Shown in pieces: positions 36,872 through 47,602 of a stretch of 64,000 nt of DNA. Location of the stretch: positions 3,706,872 through 3,770,871 of the forward strand of contig JAKOON010000028.1 of assembly GCA_022577435.1 (NCBI GenBank), written 5' to 3'. The notes beneath the pieces are model-generated. The model was not told the DNA's origin. It worked only from the letters and a program-made list of their open reading frames with translations, and did no database searches. The position numbers and the translations under genes are program-made. Position 1 is the stretch's first letter; each line of letters starts with the position of its first letter. Source of the DNA: Embiotoca jacksoni (Eukaryota > Chordata > Actinopteri > Embiotocidae).

Positions 36872-38229
36872 TTGTGTGCGAGTACCCAAGCGTGCTGCAT
36901 TATTCTCTGGTCAATGTGTGAATCAGATACACTCTGTTGATCGGGCTCCGTTGTAATCGACTCTTTATTCAACTGGAGGCCGGCTTGTGTTTCTCCGCAG
37001 CTTCTGAGTAAAACACCTCCACGTTTTCACTGCTTTTACTTTTTTGTCTTCTGAAACGCCCAACAATCAGTATTTGTATCGGCGTTCAATTACATGACCG
37101 TATGTCGTGCTTTTTTTTTTTTTCTTCTCTTTCTTTTCGCCTCTTTTAGCTCGTTTCGGTCGAGCCTATTTCCACCTGCTCTTAACATGAAGACACCATG
37201 GTGAGGTGTGGCTCACCATGTGGGTGTGTGTTTTTTTTTCTTATAGCATTTGAAAGAGAAATAAGACATCAGACTTTAGATACACTTACAGTCACTTTTA
37301 TTGTTTTTTTTTTTGTTGTTTTTTTTTGTCGTTTAGTATTTTGACTGCGACAAAAATATGGAAAATCTCCATGAAGTTCAAAAATCTGACTGCAGTTTGA
37401 CATATTAGTTTGATGAAGGAGTGATCTTGCGACGAGTTTGCTTGATGCGTGAATAGGCAACTTGTTGGCTAACAACTCTGTGAAGCTGTTATATAAAGAC
37501 GGCCAGCTTTCTCCTCTTCTTTGATGATTGTGTGGAAGTCCATCATATCTTGTCGGGCTGGTGCCTCGCTGGCAGCATAATTGAGCTTCTCAAAATATCG
37601 ACCTGCGGGAAGACCTTTAGGCACAGTAGTTTCTACCCAGATTTGACGTTTGCATCCAGCCCTCACTGAATCCTTAAGCATTTATTCAACTATCACGTCA
37701 CCGTAGCTCCTTTCAGCGGGATTAAAAAAAAACAGGACTTGATTTCCTGTCTTTCTGCTTAACTCGGAGCTGACAACATTCCACCGAGGGGAAAAAAGTG
37801 AAAATGAATGTTTGTTTTCCAGCAGCTGCAGGTTGACTCACGGCGTTTTATTGCTTTGTTTTTTTTTTTCCCCCCATTCATCACATCCTCGCTGCACCTT
37901 CCACTTTCAGTGGAACAACCGTCTCCCTCCAAGACATTTAGCTTCCCGTCGCATTTCGTAGGATAATTGTCATCCTTCCTAAATGAATCACATCCGCTCC
38001 TTTGCATCCTTCTTCGTTTCCTTTTGTGCGTCGCCGTTAAAAATGGCTGCCTGCGACGCTTCAGTAACAAGTTTCTCTCGGGCTTTGCCTTCATTAGCTT
38101 TAGCTGCATCGCCGGATGTTGAATACACTCCGTCCATAATCCATGTGTTATTGGTGTTGTGCTTCAATTAATTCGTTTTTCAGTTCACTTCCATGATATT
38201 CTACGCGTTCACTCTGCGTAACGGCGTTA

Positions 38230-38720
38230 CGCCCTCACCTCGGCACGTTGGAATATATTGCCTTCCCTCGTGTCAATCGATCTCGTGAACGACGCAATGC
38301 GGCGCGTCCCTTATTATAACGGCAAATCAACACGCAAAGACGCTCGTTGTTTTACTGTTGGACTTGACAAACATAGGAGCTCCGCGGCAAAAGAAACCGG
38401 CGGGCAGAAGTACGCGAAAACGTGCCGCTCGTTCACGTTTGTCCCGAAGTGCGACGGCGGCGGCGGCGGCCCGTTGGCGGAGGCGCCGCCGCCGCCGTCG
38501 CCCATCGCTCTCCCGCCGCAGCTGTGAGCGCCGGGGCGGCCGGGACGCGCCTCGACGCTGCGGCCGCCGGCCAGTTGAGCACTCGTGTCGGCCACACGGC
38601 GCGTCGCCGGCGGTAATAATAATCCAGCTTTTTACACGTCGACGGTCACACTCAATGGCCATTCTGCCGCGTTTGGCCGAGGCCGCGGGGCCCGCCTCCT
38701 GTCCCCGGTGGGTATCGGGT
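38230..38720. other. CpG-rich segment with inverted GGC/GCC runs
   Basis: Dense CpG and long open frames on both strands, which is expected in GC-rich DNA. (CGG)n at about 38454-38470 is followed 14-16 bp later by (GCC)n at 38485-38497, so the two can pair as a very stable hairpin. No exon or splice-site arrangement is convincing. It could be a CpG island of an unannotated or non-coding transcript. Confidence 0.6.
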
Positions 38721-40394
38721 AGAGTTACGGGGCCAGCTAAAGCCTCTGATCTATTATTCATCTACTCATGTCAGATATTACAGGGGGACGGGGGTGACGT
38801 GGGGAGGGGCGGGGGGCGGGCGGCGGTGGCGGCGGCGGCATGCACTGCTGCACCGCGGGGTCAGGAAGTGGACACAAATAGGCAGCAGGCAGGGGACTGT
38901 AGGGCTCTGTCCATCACGATGCATCTGTCAGAGCGTCCCCCCGAAAACACTGTCGTCCCTCTTCTGCCGACGTCCCACCTGTTTCCCTGCTGTTGCCCCT
39001 CGAGCCGGGAGTCACCGTGAAGCTCATCGCAGCCGTCGTCCAACTTCACTAAAGACCTCGCACGTGAAGTGCAGATAACTAAACAAGTTGAGTTCCCGTG
39101 TGTTGATAGTGTCGACGGGAGGCTTCGCGGGTCAGCGCGTCCGAGCAGGGCGGGGGTGTCGTCGTGTTTCCGCAGGCGTCAGATCGGCGGGTCAGTTTGT
39201 GACGGACAGCTCGCAGTATCAAGAAAAACGGTGTTCTTCGAGGCGAAATAGAACCTGAAGAAAGAGGAAAACGAATGTTTAGGGGTTGATCGTAGTTTGT
39301 GTTCTTTGTCGGGCCTCATTGTTCGCGAGTCCCTCCGGAAAGATTTCTCACTTTTCGTCGGTACCTGTCAGATCGGACCTCTTTGGAGCTTTCGGGCCAA
39401 TTTCAAATTGCGCCTTCATTTTCGACCTCATTTCTTCTCGGTATTCATGGAAAAAAAAAACACCGCCAGCTTCAAGGTGAATCTATGAGCCGCACAGCTG
39501 CACAGAAACCTGAACCGTTGAAGTCGATCTATATGTGCCTCTCGGTGTGTGTGTGTGATTAACATTCGGTTTGCTGAACTTTAACTTTAACTTTGGAAGT
39601 TGGTCGTCTGCTGTTGCAGTTACACACGACGTAATTGAAAGTTTTAGAAAGTCTGTAATACTTTGGCGATACACGTGGGGGAGCGACCACGAGGGATTTA
39701 ACCCGTCCTGGAAACCTTCGAATTATTGTGTGCCGTAATTGAAATCCTGTGTTTTTTTCCTTAATAACGAGATTATATAACGGTGCCCTGTGTCGCAATT
39801 TAGTTTAATACAATTGATAATAATTAAAACATTGCAAACAATTACACGAGTGTATAAACCTTTACAGTTGTTGAAATTGATGTGATTCGCAAAGGAGATA
39901 AATCACTTATTTCTACAGAAGATGCAGGCTTCTCTATTAGTCCGGTTAGTAAATCGACGTCACTTTTTTAACACTCGGATGAAAACTAAAACTCTTCCAG
40001 CTGTTTCTGTGATGCGGTAGTACGCTTTTACTATAAGAGGAAGTGTTTACATGTGACTCCTTCAACAATAGGATGGTAGTTTAAAAAAACAACAACAAAA
40101 AAACAGCAACTTTTTTTTTTGTCACTTCCTGCAATTTTTACACCCAAAAAAAATTAAAAAAATAAAAAGGAATGGAACGAGTCTAACCGAGGACCGACCA
40201 GAAGCTCCCGGTGTTCCCAGTGAGACCGGGAATTAGGAGAGCGCTCGCCGGCCAGTGTGATCCTTTACCCCGTACGCACGGCATGCGGAGGAGGAGGAGG
40301 AGGAGGAGGAGGAGGAGGAGGAGGGAGGGAGGGAGAAGAGACAGTTGTGAGCAAGGTAAAAAGAAAAAAAGAAAAAAGAAGTTAAAACCTGACC
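38721..40394. other. Non-coding stretch
   Basis: GC content falls from about 39.2 kb. A/T homopolymers lie near 40080-40165, and a (GGA)n array is listed separately. No gene is supported. Confidence 0.5.
40286..40335 (+). repeat. (GGA)n microsatellite
   Basis: About 13 GGA/GAG units then GGGA units. Confidence 0.95.
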
Positions 40395-40530
40395 CTGTCC
40401 CTGCACACAAAGCCCAGGGGTATGTGAGGGCTATGGGAGCAATAATAGCCCTGCCTAAAAATAAAAGGGGCAAAATGACAGTGGAGGATACCGTTACAAA
40501 GAGCTCCACTGGACAAATAGGAGGGCCAGC
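40395..40530. promoter_or_regulatory. Candidate conserved non-coding element
   Basis: Low-repeat island between a GGA array and a CA array. It has GAGGGCTATGGGAGCAATAA then TAGCCCTGCC (an imperfect inverted pair GGGCTA/TAGCCC) and the MEF2-like CTAAAAATAA. The contrast with its simple-sequence surroundings suggests constraint. Inference only. Confidence 0.25.
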
Positions 40531-40593
40531 GCTTTGAAGAGTTTCTCACAAAAGACGGACCACACCCCCTCTTCCCCCCCCCTACCCCCCCGC

Positions 40594-40625
<32 letters not shown>

Positions 40626-40632
40626 CACACGC
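40594..40632 (+). repeat. (CA)n microsatellite after C tracts
   Basis: C-rich 40565-40592, then CA with one G interruption. Confidence 0.95.
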
Positions 40633-40699
40633 ATATCTCCGCCGCCCGCTCCGCGCTCCCACCGATCAGGTTCCCATCATCGGCGAGGCCACACGGTGG

Positions 40700-41690
40700 A
40701 GAGGGCAGGAGGGGTTTGAAATGCCTGTCAGGAGCCGCTCGTCTGTGTCCGGCCCTCCACGGCTCACGGGAGACGGAGCGGAGCGCGCTCACACAGCGCA
40801 CAAAACACAAAACACAAAACGCAAAACGCGCTCCTCCTGTTGCTCGTTTTATTTGTCGTCTACTCGCGGGGACTTTTATTAACCATATTTATTCTTCGGT
40901 TCGGTTCCGACCCCACGTATCATCCTAAATCAGTGGCGGAAGTAACAAAAAAACAACAACAACAACAACAACCGGGTCGGGCACCAAGAACTCGTCCACC
41001 AAAGGGTCAGACTGTCAACACCGAGTTCTACCGGGACATTTTGAGGGAAAACGTCGGTCGCGAAACGACCCGAGCCGAACTGCGACGCGGCGCGGCGCTT
41101 TCGGCTCTCCAACGTGAGAACGCGCCCGCTCGCCGCGACGCTCGCGCAGCGTTCATTCACGTTCACTTTTTCAACACCAGCGGCCCGACTCGGGCCGCGG
41201 AGAGCTCCCGTCGGGCCGAATTAACCGCGAGCGACCCGACTCGGATCGCCCTCGCTGCCGAGGTGCTGGATGGGGTGGGAACCCGCAGCCCCGCGGGGCG
41301 GGCCGTTCGCTCGCAGGAAGGTAAAGCGGACAAACTGAAACAATATTTTCCTGCGATTGAACACTTCGCTGCTCATTGTGTTCGCTGATGTGGTGAACCG
41401 CACCCACGGAGCAACTCCAAGGGCCGAAGCGAACCGCCCAGCGCTTTTCCTACACAAACACGCAGCGGGTGACTAACCGGAGCCACCGAGGGGCCTGGTC
41501 GCGGGTGTTGGACCGGCTCGTGTCCGGGCGCGTCTCCGCGTCCCAAAGTTGGCCTCTCTGCTTCGGCCGTGGGAGGGTAACGGCCCCGCGGTTGCGCGTC
41601 CCTCCCAAAAAGCTCCGGCACGAGGAGGATAAAGTTGCCTCCCGGTGCCGACGGAGTCCAGTTGCGCAATAAGTGGTGGTAATAACGTCA
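40700..41690. other. CpG-rich segment
   Basis: About 1 kb very rich in CpG (for example CGACGCGGCGCGGCGC). It contains the mariner relic at 40996-41157. Long frames on both strands reflect absence of A/T-rich stop codons. Promoter activity is possible but no TSS-type motif cluster is evident. Confidence 0.6.
40996..41157 (+). pseudogene. Degenerate mariner transposase fragment
   Basis: One frame reads PPKGQTVNTEFYRDIL, then a basic stretch, then RENAPARRDARAAF. In mariner-family (DD34D) transposases the core reads xPxGQTVNxxFYxxxL..R..LHHDNAPAH, spanning the second catalytic Asp. Order and spacing match. The HDNAPAH motif has become RENAPAR, so the catalytic Asp is replaced by Glu and the conserved His residues are lost. 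No upstream helix-turn-helix region, no third catalytic Asp segment and no inverted repeats were found, so only a central piece of about 54 codons survives. The frame stays open downstream to 41388, but that part does not resemble a transposase. It is preceded by an (ACA)n tract. Chance similarity is possible but unlikely given the GQTVNTEFY string. Confidence 0.7.
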
Positions 41691-42869
41691 GGATCGACAA
41701 GTGGAAGTCACGCAGGCTGGCGTTTTTTTTTTTTTTTTTTTTTTGACATCACGTGACATAATCGGAAAAGAGACTCGCACAACTTTTGAGAGGTGACATC
41801 AGTTCCTCGGGGGGTGTTGAATCGGAACAGTCGGTACCGCTCGCGCCGCCCCTCCGGCCTCCCGGCAGGTGCTTATCGGGCCCGCCAGCCGGACCACTCC
41901 TTCGGCTCGGAACCGGTCCGGTCGGGTGGGAGGGGGGGGGAGAGGGTGACCACCCACCCCACCACACACACACACACACACACACCCACCCCCGGCTCCC
42001 GTTTTCAACACTGCATTGTTGTGGCTGGCAGCGCGCTCTGACAGATGGAGATCTCGCGGGAGGGGGGGGGGGGGGGAACGTGTCGTTTCCTCGGGCGAAA
42101 AAAAAGAAAAAAAAACACCCACCGGAGCCCGACCCGCTGCCACCTTCCCAAGAAAAGCTGGGGAGGGAACATTTCCAAGTCCGTCTGTCACTCAGCGCAA
42201 CACCAAATGACCGTTCATGAACAATGCTGCTGCTGCTCCCCGCGGAGATCCTGGCCACCGATAAACGCGCGTTACGCCCAACAACACACGCGGTCGCACG
42301 GCGTTTGGCTTTTTGACCCTCGGCCACCACCTTTTGTTTTTGTTGTTGTTTTTTTTTCTTTCTGAAAAGTTGCGTGTCGTTCCAGAGTTTTTGCATCAAG
42401 TTCAGAATTTGATTGACATTTTATCGCTTTTGCGGGGTTCGTTAGAGGAAGAGCGAAAGGAAAAAGCAGGACTTGTCTACTTGACGGTTTGATCTCGTTT
42501 GATCTCGTTGTGCCCCCCAAAAAAAGATGCAATTAAAAAAAAAAAGAATCCCATTACTATTAAGTTTTATGCCTACATTTGTAGCTTGCCATGGCGCTTT
42601 AGCCCTTTAAAAAAAACACAGAAATGTCACCTATTTTTGTCATGAGAGCATCAGAAACGAGTGTTTCAGACGGACACCTTACTTCAAAGTACATTTTTAT
42701 TCTTTAAATAGTTCCGTTTAAATAAGATTTGTCTTCTTTTTGAGTTGTGCGTCTGTTTTTACTTTGACTAACACTCACAAAAACAACAACAAAAAAATTG
42801 TTGTTCTTTAATTCCCCCCCTTTCGTTATATCTTGAAAAGAGGTATACAGTCCTCGCCCAACAACGACA
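41691..42869. other. GC-rich to mixed non-coding stretch
   Basis: T20 near 41725-41744, (CA)n at 41963-41985, G14-15 near 42062-42076, A tracts at 42099-42115. No exon is supported. The long frames at 41749-42399 consist of Pro/Gly/His runs from these tracts. Confidence 0.5.
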
Positions 42870-42935
42870 CGCAGACTCGGTCCGGGACGTCACGCCGCGC
42901 GTCACTGTCACGTGACATCCAAGATGGCGGCCGCT
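42870..42935 (+). promoter_or_regulatory. Promoter-like cluster: CRE-like, E-box and YY1 motifs
   Basis: Within 60 bp are GGGACGTCACG (CRE-like half), CTGTCACGTGAC (palindromic GTCACGTGAC E-box of the USF/TFE class) and CCAAGATGGCGGCCGC (perfect YY1 core AAGATGGCGGC) at 42920-42935. In vertebrates this YY1 word typically sits just downstream of the start site of CpG-island promoters. No downstream splice donor or gene was identified, so this may drive a non-coding transcript or be inactive. Confidence 0.45.
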
Positions 42936-43034
42936 TTTCAGCCCCTGATCGGAGCGTTTTCAAAGCGGCAACTTTTCACTGCGCAAACCCGTTCGCACCG
43001 TTTCTGGCTCCGCTCGAACGCCTTCGAAATGTAG
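42924..43034 (+). CDS. 36-codon small ORF starting in the YY1 motif
   Basis: The ATG inside the YY1 motif opens MAAAFQPLIGAFSKRQLFTA followed by QTRSHRFWLRSNAFEM and a TAG stop. The peptide is basic and has a short amphipathic-looking start, which could suit a mitochondrial presequence. I do not recognise it, and a random open frame of this length is unremarkable. The position directly under promoter motifs is the only reason to list it. Alternatively it is the first exon of a longer gene, but no clear GTRAGT donor was seen in or just after it. Confidence 0.15.
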   Translation: MAAAFQPLIGAFSKRQLFTAQTRSHRFWLRSNAFEM

Positions 43035-46000
43035 ACCGCCGTTTTTGTTTCTAGAAGACATAAAACGGGAGAGGAGGAACCCGCCCAAATTCCAGGTCTT
43101 CTCCCCGTCCCGTGCCCGGAGCCCGCTGTCTGTTGTCGCGGCCGAATGGGGATTCAGAGTCACAATAGGTCGGTACGGAGCTTCGTGCGGGGGTCCCCTC
43201 CCTCTGAAGAGACATTATTAACAGGCTTCTGTGACTAATGGATGTGGTAGGATCTAATTTAAAGGAGGGAGGGTATCGAATCCGCGCGCGCACAAAGGCA
43301 TTAAAGGAAGTCCTCCGGGAGGCCGCGGAGTTTTTGATCCCGGGCCCGTCTCTCGTGGGACGCCGAGACGTTCATTATGTGGGATAAAAACCGGTCACGC
43401 GCGCGCACAAAAGAAAATACGGCAGCCTGGGGCCTCTAATGTCTGCAATTCATCGAACGATACGCGGTGAAATGGTCATCGTGGACCACGTCTCGGGGCA
43501 GGAGGCGGAGGCGTGCGGTGGGAGCTTTTAAAGGAACATTATTCGGGCCACTTTGCAGTTGTTACACACAGTTTGCCAACTTTAGTCTCTACTATTACAT
43601 CCATTATTTCCCAGTCGTATTCTACAGTCGCATTTCATCCGAATAACTCGATAGTTAGTTGTTATTCCCCGTCCCTCCATTTTCTGCCGCCGGCGGCAGC
43701 GGTTCGCCCGGGTGTCCGACCTCCCCCGGCGACATTTCCAAGTTCCCTTTTTTTTTTTCTTTTTCTTTGCTCGATCTTAACTGTCGCTGTAAATAAAGCA
43801 TAAACTCTGCCATCGCGTGCTCTGCAGTTACAGTATCTCATCACAACGTTAAACACCTGCCGGTAGTCGATTTTTTTTACAACACTGTAAATCAGAGAGG
43901 ACTTGCGGGCCCCGCAGCTGCTGACGACCGTCAGTGCAGCGTTTCATTCCTCCGGACAGCAGACCGGACGGACACTCAACATCTGACGCATTCAAAATCC
44001 AACCATGATAAGAATTTAATGAAAAAAAACTGGCTCAGCCGGCTTCAGGTTGTGTTGCATTTCTTTGCTTCATGCTGACATTTCTAAAATATATATATTA
44101 TGGCTGCAGAAGAGCAGCCAAACTTTAAATTCCAGCGCTGCTTTAACGTGACATGAATTACCCCCCCCCCCCCTCCGCCTACCAAACGATAAATGCGCAT
44201 TGCGAATAGATTCCTGCTGATTGCGCGTTGTCGTGCACCAATTTGTTTTTTTGCACGTGCGTGCCCGTGTTTTGTGGCGTTCGGGGTACAGTAATTTGCG
44301 GTGTCGAGCAGTTATGACTTTATGGTTTTATTGCCCTGCTGCGGCCTCTGCTGCTTTCGACAGCGACGCGCCCGGCCCTTCCCTCCCTTCACTTCACGTG
44401 GCGCTCGGATATTTTCACAGGAGGTGGGCACCTGCCTCGGCTTCCTCACTGATTGTTTCCAGGACCGGGGGTACTCCCGACTTTTTTTTTTTTTTGCACT
44501 TAGGTAACATTTCCTTGCATTATGGTCGCAGAATAGCCCCCCCCCCCCCACCCCTCCCCCTCCCTCCTTGTCTATTGTGCTGCAAGTTAAAGCTCCGTAT
44601 GGATTTTGTGAACAGTGATTGGAGGAGGAGGAGGAGGAGGAGGGAGGAGGAGGAGGAGGAGGGAGGGGGGGGGGAAGTGGGGAGATTCCGGGGAATTCCA
44701 GTGGCATTCCTATCAGATTGCCTTCCTCGCTTTTTTTTTTGTTTTCAGCAGCGGTCGTTGCAGCTCTGCGGTGTCAAGGCCATGCCGGCTCTGCGTCATA
44801 TAGACGAGAACCTGCGAAGCTTTTCAGACCCCAAAATGTTCGATTCAAGAAAGTTCATGAAAAAAAAAATTTAAAAAAAAAGAGAGAGAAAAAGAAATAG
44901 AATATCTAAGAGGAACATTTATATAAGCGATTTAAACTTAAATTAATCGGTAAGAAGTACCTCCACAGACGTGGGAGTAGTAACGAGAAGAACAAAGCCA
45001 GTTGAGTTTTTGTTTTTTTTGTTTTTTTTTGTCCTCAGACTTTAAACGCAAACACTTTCCCACTCGGAGGTATTTGGAGAGGAGCGCGAGGACCCGCCGC
45101 ATCGAGTTTCAGAGCGATTACGATCGAGAATCCTCAGACCAAAAAAAAAAAAAAAAGAAAAGCTCCTCTTCTACGCTGGAGATCCGATAAAGAGACAAAA
45201 GAGAAAAGACAAATAAACAAAATCACGGTGTGAAGAGGCCTCTCATCTGTGTTGACAGTAAACAGAGTGTGTGTGTGGTAGCAGAGGCGTGGAGGGTCAG
45301 TCTGAGTGGTTTTTTTGTTGTTGTTTTTTTTTAAACCCGGTGATGCTTGGTTTGACTCAAAAAGGCTCAAAAGCTCAAATGGGTCGCCGCGTTCGGGTCG
45401 TCCGACCGTCCGCCCGCCCATCAATCACGGATGATGAGGAGGTAGAGAAGAGTTGCATTCGGCAGCACATTTGTGTTTTTTTTTTAATGCACTACGAGAA
45501 CAAGCGGTGCGGAATCGGCGGTGGTTTCGGCACCGCGGAAACCCCGGAGGTGAAGTCGCGGCCCGAGTCGTGTTTCTGGGCACCCGCTCTGATTTTGACC
45601 CATTTAGGCTCTCGTTCTGTCCGACGTCTGCTCATTCAACGCCGTGACATTGTGTTTTAAGGGTGACCGTCGGCACGTCGGACGTCGCCAGGTCATTTCT
45701 GCAACACCGCTTCCCTTCCGCGAATAAAAGCCGCGCAAAGTAATGAGAAGCGGTCGGGGGAAGAGTTGGGGAGGAAGGCTCGGACCGGGCAGCGAGGAAC
45801 GTTTTGAGGATACGTGGTCTCTGGTTGGGTCGGCTCCAAAAGCTTCAGGTCCTGTTTTTCTTACGGTGCCCTCGATGTTTATCGCTGGAGCCTTAAATCA
45901 TCCCGACGTCGGCTTATTTTTAGAGCACTTCTAAATTCTTATACTTTTTTTGTTTGTTTTTGGGGTGGGGGGGGGGGGCTAGCATCAGCATTAAAAGCTA

Positions 46001-47186
46001 CAACTCAAATGTGAAGCAATGAGAGTTTTTAATCTACGTTTTGCGCGACGCTAACGGCTTGCTACGCGAGCCCCCCCCCCCCTTTTAAATACAGTAAATC
46101 TGCCCTTTTCGCCGCGTCTCCCGTCGTGCGTGTCCGTGCGTTCGGGCCGCTCCGGAGAGCACGCGGGGACATTTTCCCACTGCTCCGCGGGGCCGCCGTC
46201 CCGTTGTCGCCGACCCGCAGCCACGCTGGTCATTGTATTTGTGTCCTGTGTGTCACTTCCTGCGTCAGATTGTGGATTGTTAGGGAAACAATGGTGTGTT
46301 TCGCCTTGAAAGAACACCTCAATCATTTACCACTGGGCTGTAAACGCAGACGTATTCGGCGCTATTGCTCCGAGACAATGTACCCCCCCCCCAACCCCAC
46401 CCCACTCCACCCCACCCCGCCCCGCGCTGTCACTTGAATGCAGCCTGAGCCCACAGTCAATGAAATGAATCATAATTTAGATATGAGCATGCGTGGATTA
46501 TATATATATATATATATTTTTTTATAACATTTAAACTGCAACTGGCCTTCGCGGTCCTCCCCATCAGGCAACAGGGCGCCAAGTTTCTGAAACCCTCCCT
46601 TTTCTGTTGATAAAAGAAACGAGCACAAAAAAAACAAACAAACAAAAAAGATCCTCTCAGATTATGCGGGCAGTACTGTGTTTCCAGTGACAAGAAAGTA
46701 TTTCTTTCTTTCTTCCGGTGATATAAAAGAGCCCTTTCTTTTTAGAAAGAAGCCTGCAGTATTTCCTATAAATTCTGCCAGCGCTGGGTATCACCTACTG
46801 TACTCAGCCAAAAATATTCGCTTGAGCCGAAGGCAAACATGCCCACCTCCACAAATATGCAGTCAAGCACACACTTGTTGCTCCTGGTCGCGGCTGTGGC
46901 GATGGTGGTGAGAGGGAAAGAGCCTCTCCCGCATCCCGGCTCGCCTCCCACTCGACATGTTGTGCAAAGTCAAAAAGAAAAGAGAAATCAAAACAAAATA
47001 ATGTAGGCAGATGCAAAAAAAAAAAAAAAAAAAACATGTTCGGACCGAATGGCATTCCTCAGATCAGAAAATATTTCTTAATTAGGCTCCAGCATGTTGC
47101 TGCTCCTGCTGTTTGCATGACAGCAGGCGGTTCAGAGACGGCACGTACAGTTCTGTAATTTGCGGATTGCGATTTTCTGCCTGAAA
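43035..47186. other. GC-rich non-coding stretch with homopolymers
   Basis: C13 at 44161-44173, T12 near 44481-44492, (GGA)n at 44621-44676, A tract near 45140-45155, G12 near 45968-45979, C12 at about 46071-46082, C/A-rich 46382-46430, (TA)n at 46499-46516, A20 near 47015-47034. CpG content stays high to about 46.2 kb. Nothing coding could be supported. Confidence 0.5.
44621..44676 (+). repeat. (GGA)n microsatellite with G tract
   Basis: About 15 GGA units ending in G10-11, purine-only. Confidence 0.95.
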
Positions 47187-47602
47187 TATGCTGCGTTCCA
47201 AACGGGGTCCGTGTTTACCGCGTAGACGAGAAGAGTCCACACGAACGGCGCCCTCTTGTGGCATTCACGATGTCGGAACTTGAACTTTTCATTTTCATTT
47301 TCATTGTGTTTTCTGACGTTTACAGAAATGTCAGAGGCCACGGAAGTTCATGTTTCCGTTGGATGTTGGTATTGTAATTTTAGTCACGCAGAGTTTGTCT
47401 TCATAACTTAGATAACGGCCTACGTCTGAGGTAAACGTTGATCTTCCCAACGGCCTCATCTTTTCCCTGTGTGCCTTTGCACTTCCCGCATTACGTTACC
47501 CGCCTGTTGGCTTGATAAACCGTAAGCCTGTGTGGCTTCTAGCCGCCGTCCAGGTTGCCGTTGCCTAGCAACAGCGTTTTTACAACTTAACCACTTGACG
47601 AC
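47187..47602 (+). repeat. Dispersed repeat A, copy 3 (longest)
   Basis: It starts TATGCTGCGTTCCAAACGGG. It contains GAGAAGAGTCCACACGAACG (shared with copy 2), GGCGCCCTCTTGTGGC (47247-47262, CTCF-like, minus orientation), GGAAGTTCATG, CTTAGATAACGGCCTACGTC then TGAGG, GCATTACGTTACC, GTGGCTTCTAGCCGCCGTCC and GTTGCCTAGCAAC (47560-47572, perfect X-box half-site pair), and ends near ACTTAACCACTTGACG. It is about 65 bp longer than copy 1, partly because of a TTTTCATTTTCATTTTCATT-like insertion near 47286. Confidence 0.85.

Larger units (their letters stand above)
34741..38229. other. Non-coding stretch with GGA, CA and TG arrays
   Basis: Microsatellites are listed separately. Also present are an (ACA)n run at about 36181-36202, T tracts near 36058, 37111 and 37302, and a YY1-like AAAATGGCTGCC at about 38039-38050 starting a 43-codon chance ORF. 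No exon is supported. Confidence 0.5.

Noticed and set aside
38358..39020. 220-codon open frame in GC-rich DNA
   Set aside because: Arg/Ala/Pro-rich product from CGG/GCC repeats, equally long frames on the other strand, no domain.
41749..42399. 216-codon minus-strand open frame
   Set aside because: It runs through C, A and CA tracts (Pro, Lys, Val-Cys runs); low-complexity artefact.
44221..44874. 217-codon open frame
   Set aside because: It includes Arg/Glu runs from a GGA array and a Phe run from T12; no recognisable domain or splice structure.
46499..46530. TATA-like run as a promoter
   Set aside because: It is a (TA)n simple repeat followed by T7, without other promoter elements or a gene downstream.
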